DNA of 14,327 nucleotides from Lachnoclostridium sp. UBA1434 (lineage in GTDB: Bacteria > Bacillota > Clostridia > Lachnospirales > Lachnospiraceae): the NCBI GenBank assembly GCA_002329645.1, contig DCTS01000007.1, positions 1,474 to 15,800 of the forward strand, in the 5' to 3' direction. Position numbers and translations under genes: made by a program. Below are positions 14,327 through 14,327 of the stretch, one piece after another (position 1 is the first letter of the stretch; each line of letters starts with the position of its first letter). Under the pieces are notes generated by a model that was not told the DNA's origin, ran no database searches, and saw only the letters and a list, made by a program, of their open reading frames with translations.

Positions 14327-14327
14327 G

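Noticed and set aside
1..14327. tRNA, rRNA, insertion sequences, prophage or attachment sites
   Set aside because: No transposase or integrase-like protein, no terminal inverted repeats around a gene and no tRNA-like cloverleaf were noticed on either strand.

Overview
The window is about 14.3 kb of a low-to-moderate GC Firmicute chromosome. It is most likely a member of class Clostridia, possibly Lachnospiraceae; the genus cannot be named from sequence alone. The evidence is the Firmicute-type L27 with a cleavable N-terminal extension beside its protease gene prp, the conserved order rplU-prp-rpmA-obg-yhbY-nadD-yqeK, the clostridial pair of a TIGR03960 radical SAM gene and a TIGR03936 (DUF2344) gene, and strong AGGAGG-type ribosome binding sites. 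Every gene I can support lies on the minus strand, so transcription runs from high to low coordinates.

Right end (14326 to 10091), an accessory-looking signalling/export block: two ABC-2 type permeases joined by an ATGA overlap, then a six-pass sensor histidine kinase (HisKA_3 type) and a NarL/LuxR-type response regulator. The transporter ATPase is not in the window and probably lies beyond the right edge. The likely logic is a two-component system controlling, or sensing through, an ABC exporter.

Middle (9910 to 4478): an unrecognised single-pass membrane protein; the B12-binding-like radical SAM protein and its partner, joined by a GTGA overlap; an RNase E/G-family nuclease; and a small MGMT/ATL-like protein that retains the acceptor cysteine. 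A 44-bp tandem repeat lies between the DUF2344 gene and the RNase gene, and its outermost copy supplies a TTGACA -35 hexamer for the RNase promoter.

Left (4228 to 1), the ribosome/GTPase housekeeping block: a good sigma-A promoter and a probable L21 leader RNA precede rplU-prp-rpmA, which end at a strong intrinsic terminator. obg then has its own promoter with a palindrome inside the spacer and a pair of ~25-bp direct repeats just upstream. yhbY, nadD and yqeK follow; yqeK runs off the left edge.

Most of the window is ordinary conserved clostridial sequence. I do not see a convincing undescribed multigene system. The items most worth a second look are intergenic: the 44-bp array overlapping a gene end and a promoter, the repeat/palindrome architecture upstream of obg, and a degenerate AT-rich repeat cluster upstream of rplU. 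At protein level they are a YhbY-like protein with an altered GxxG loop, an RNase E/G protein without its zinc-link region, and a radical SAM protein with a poorly structured C-terminal tail next to its split-off partner.
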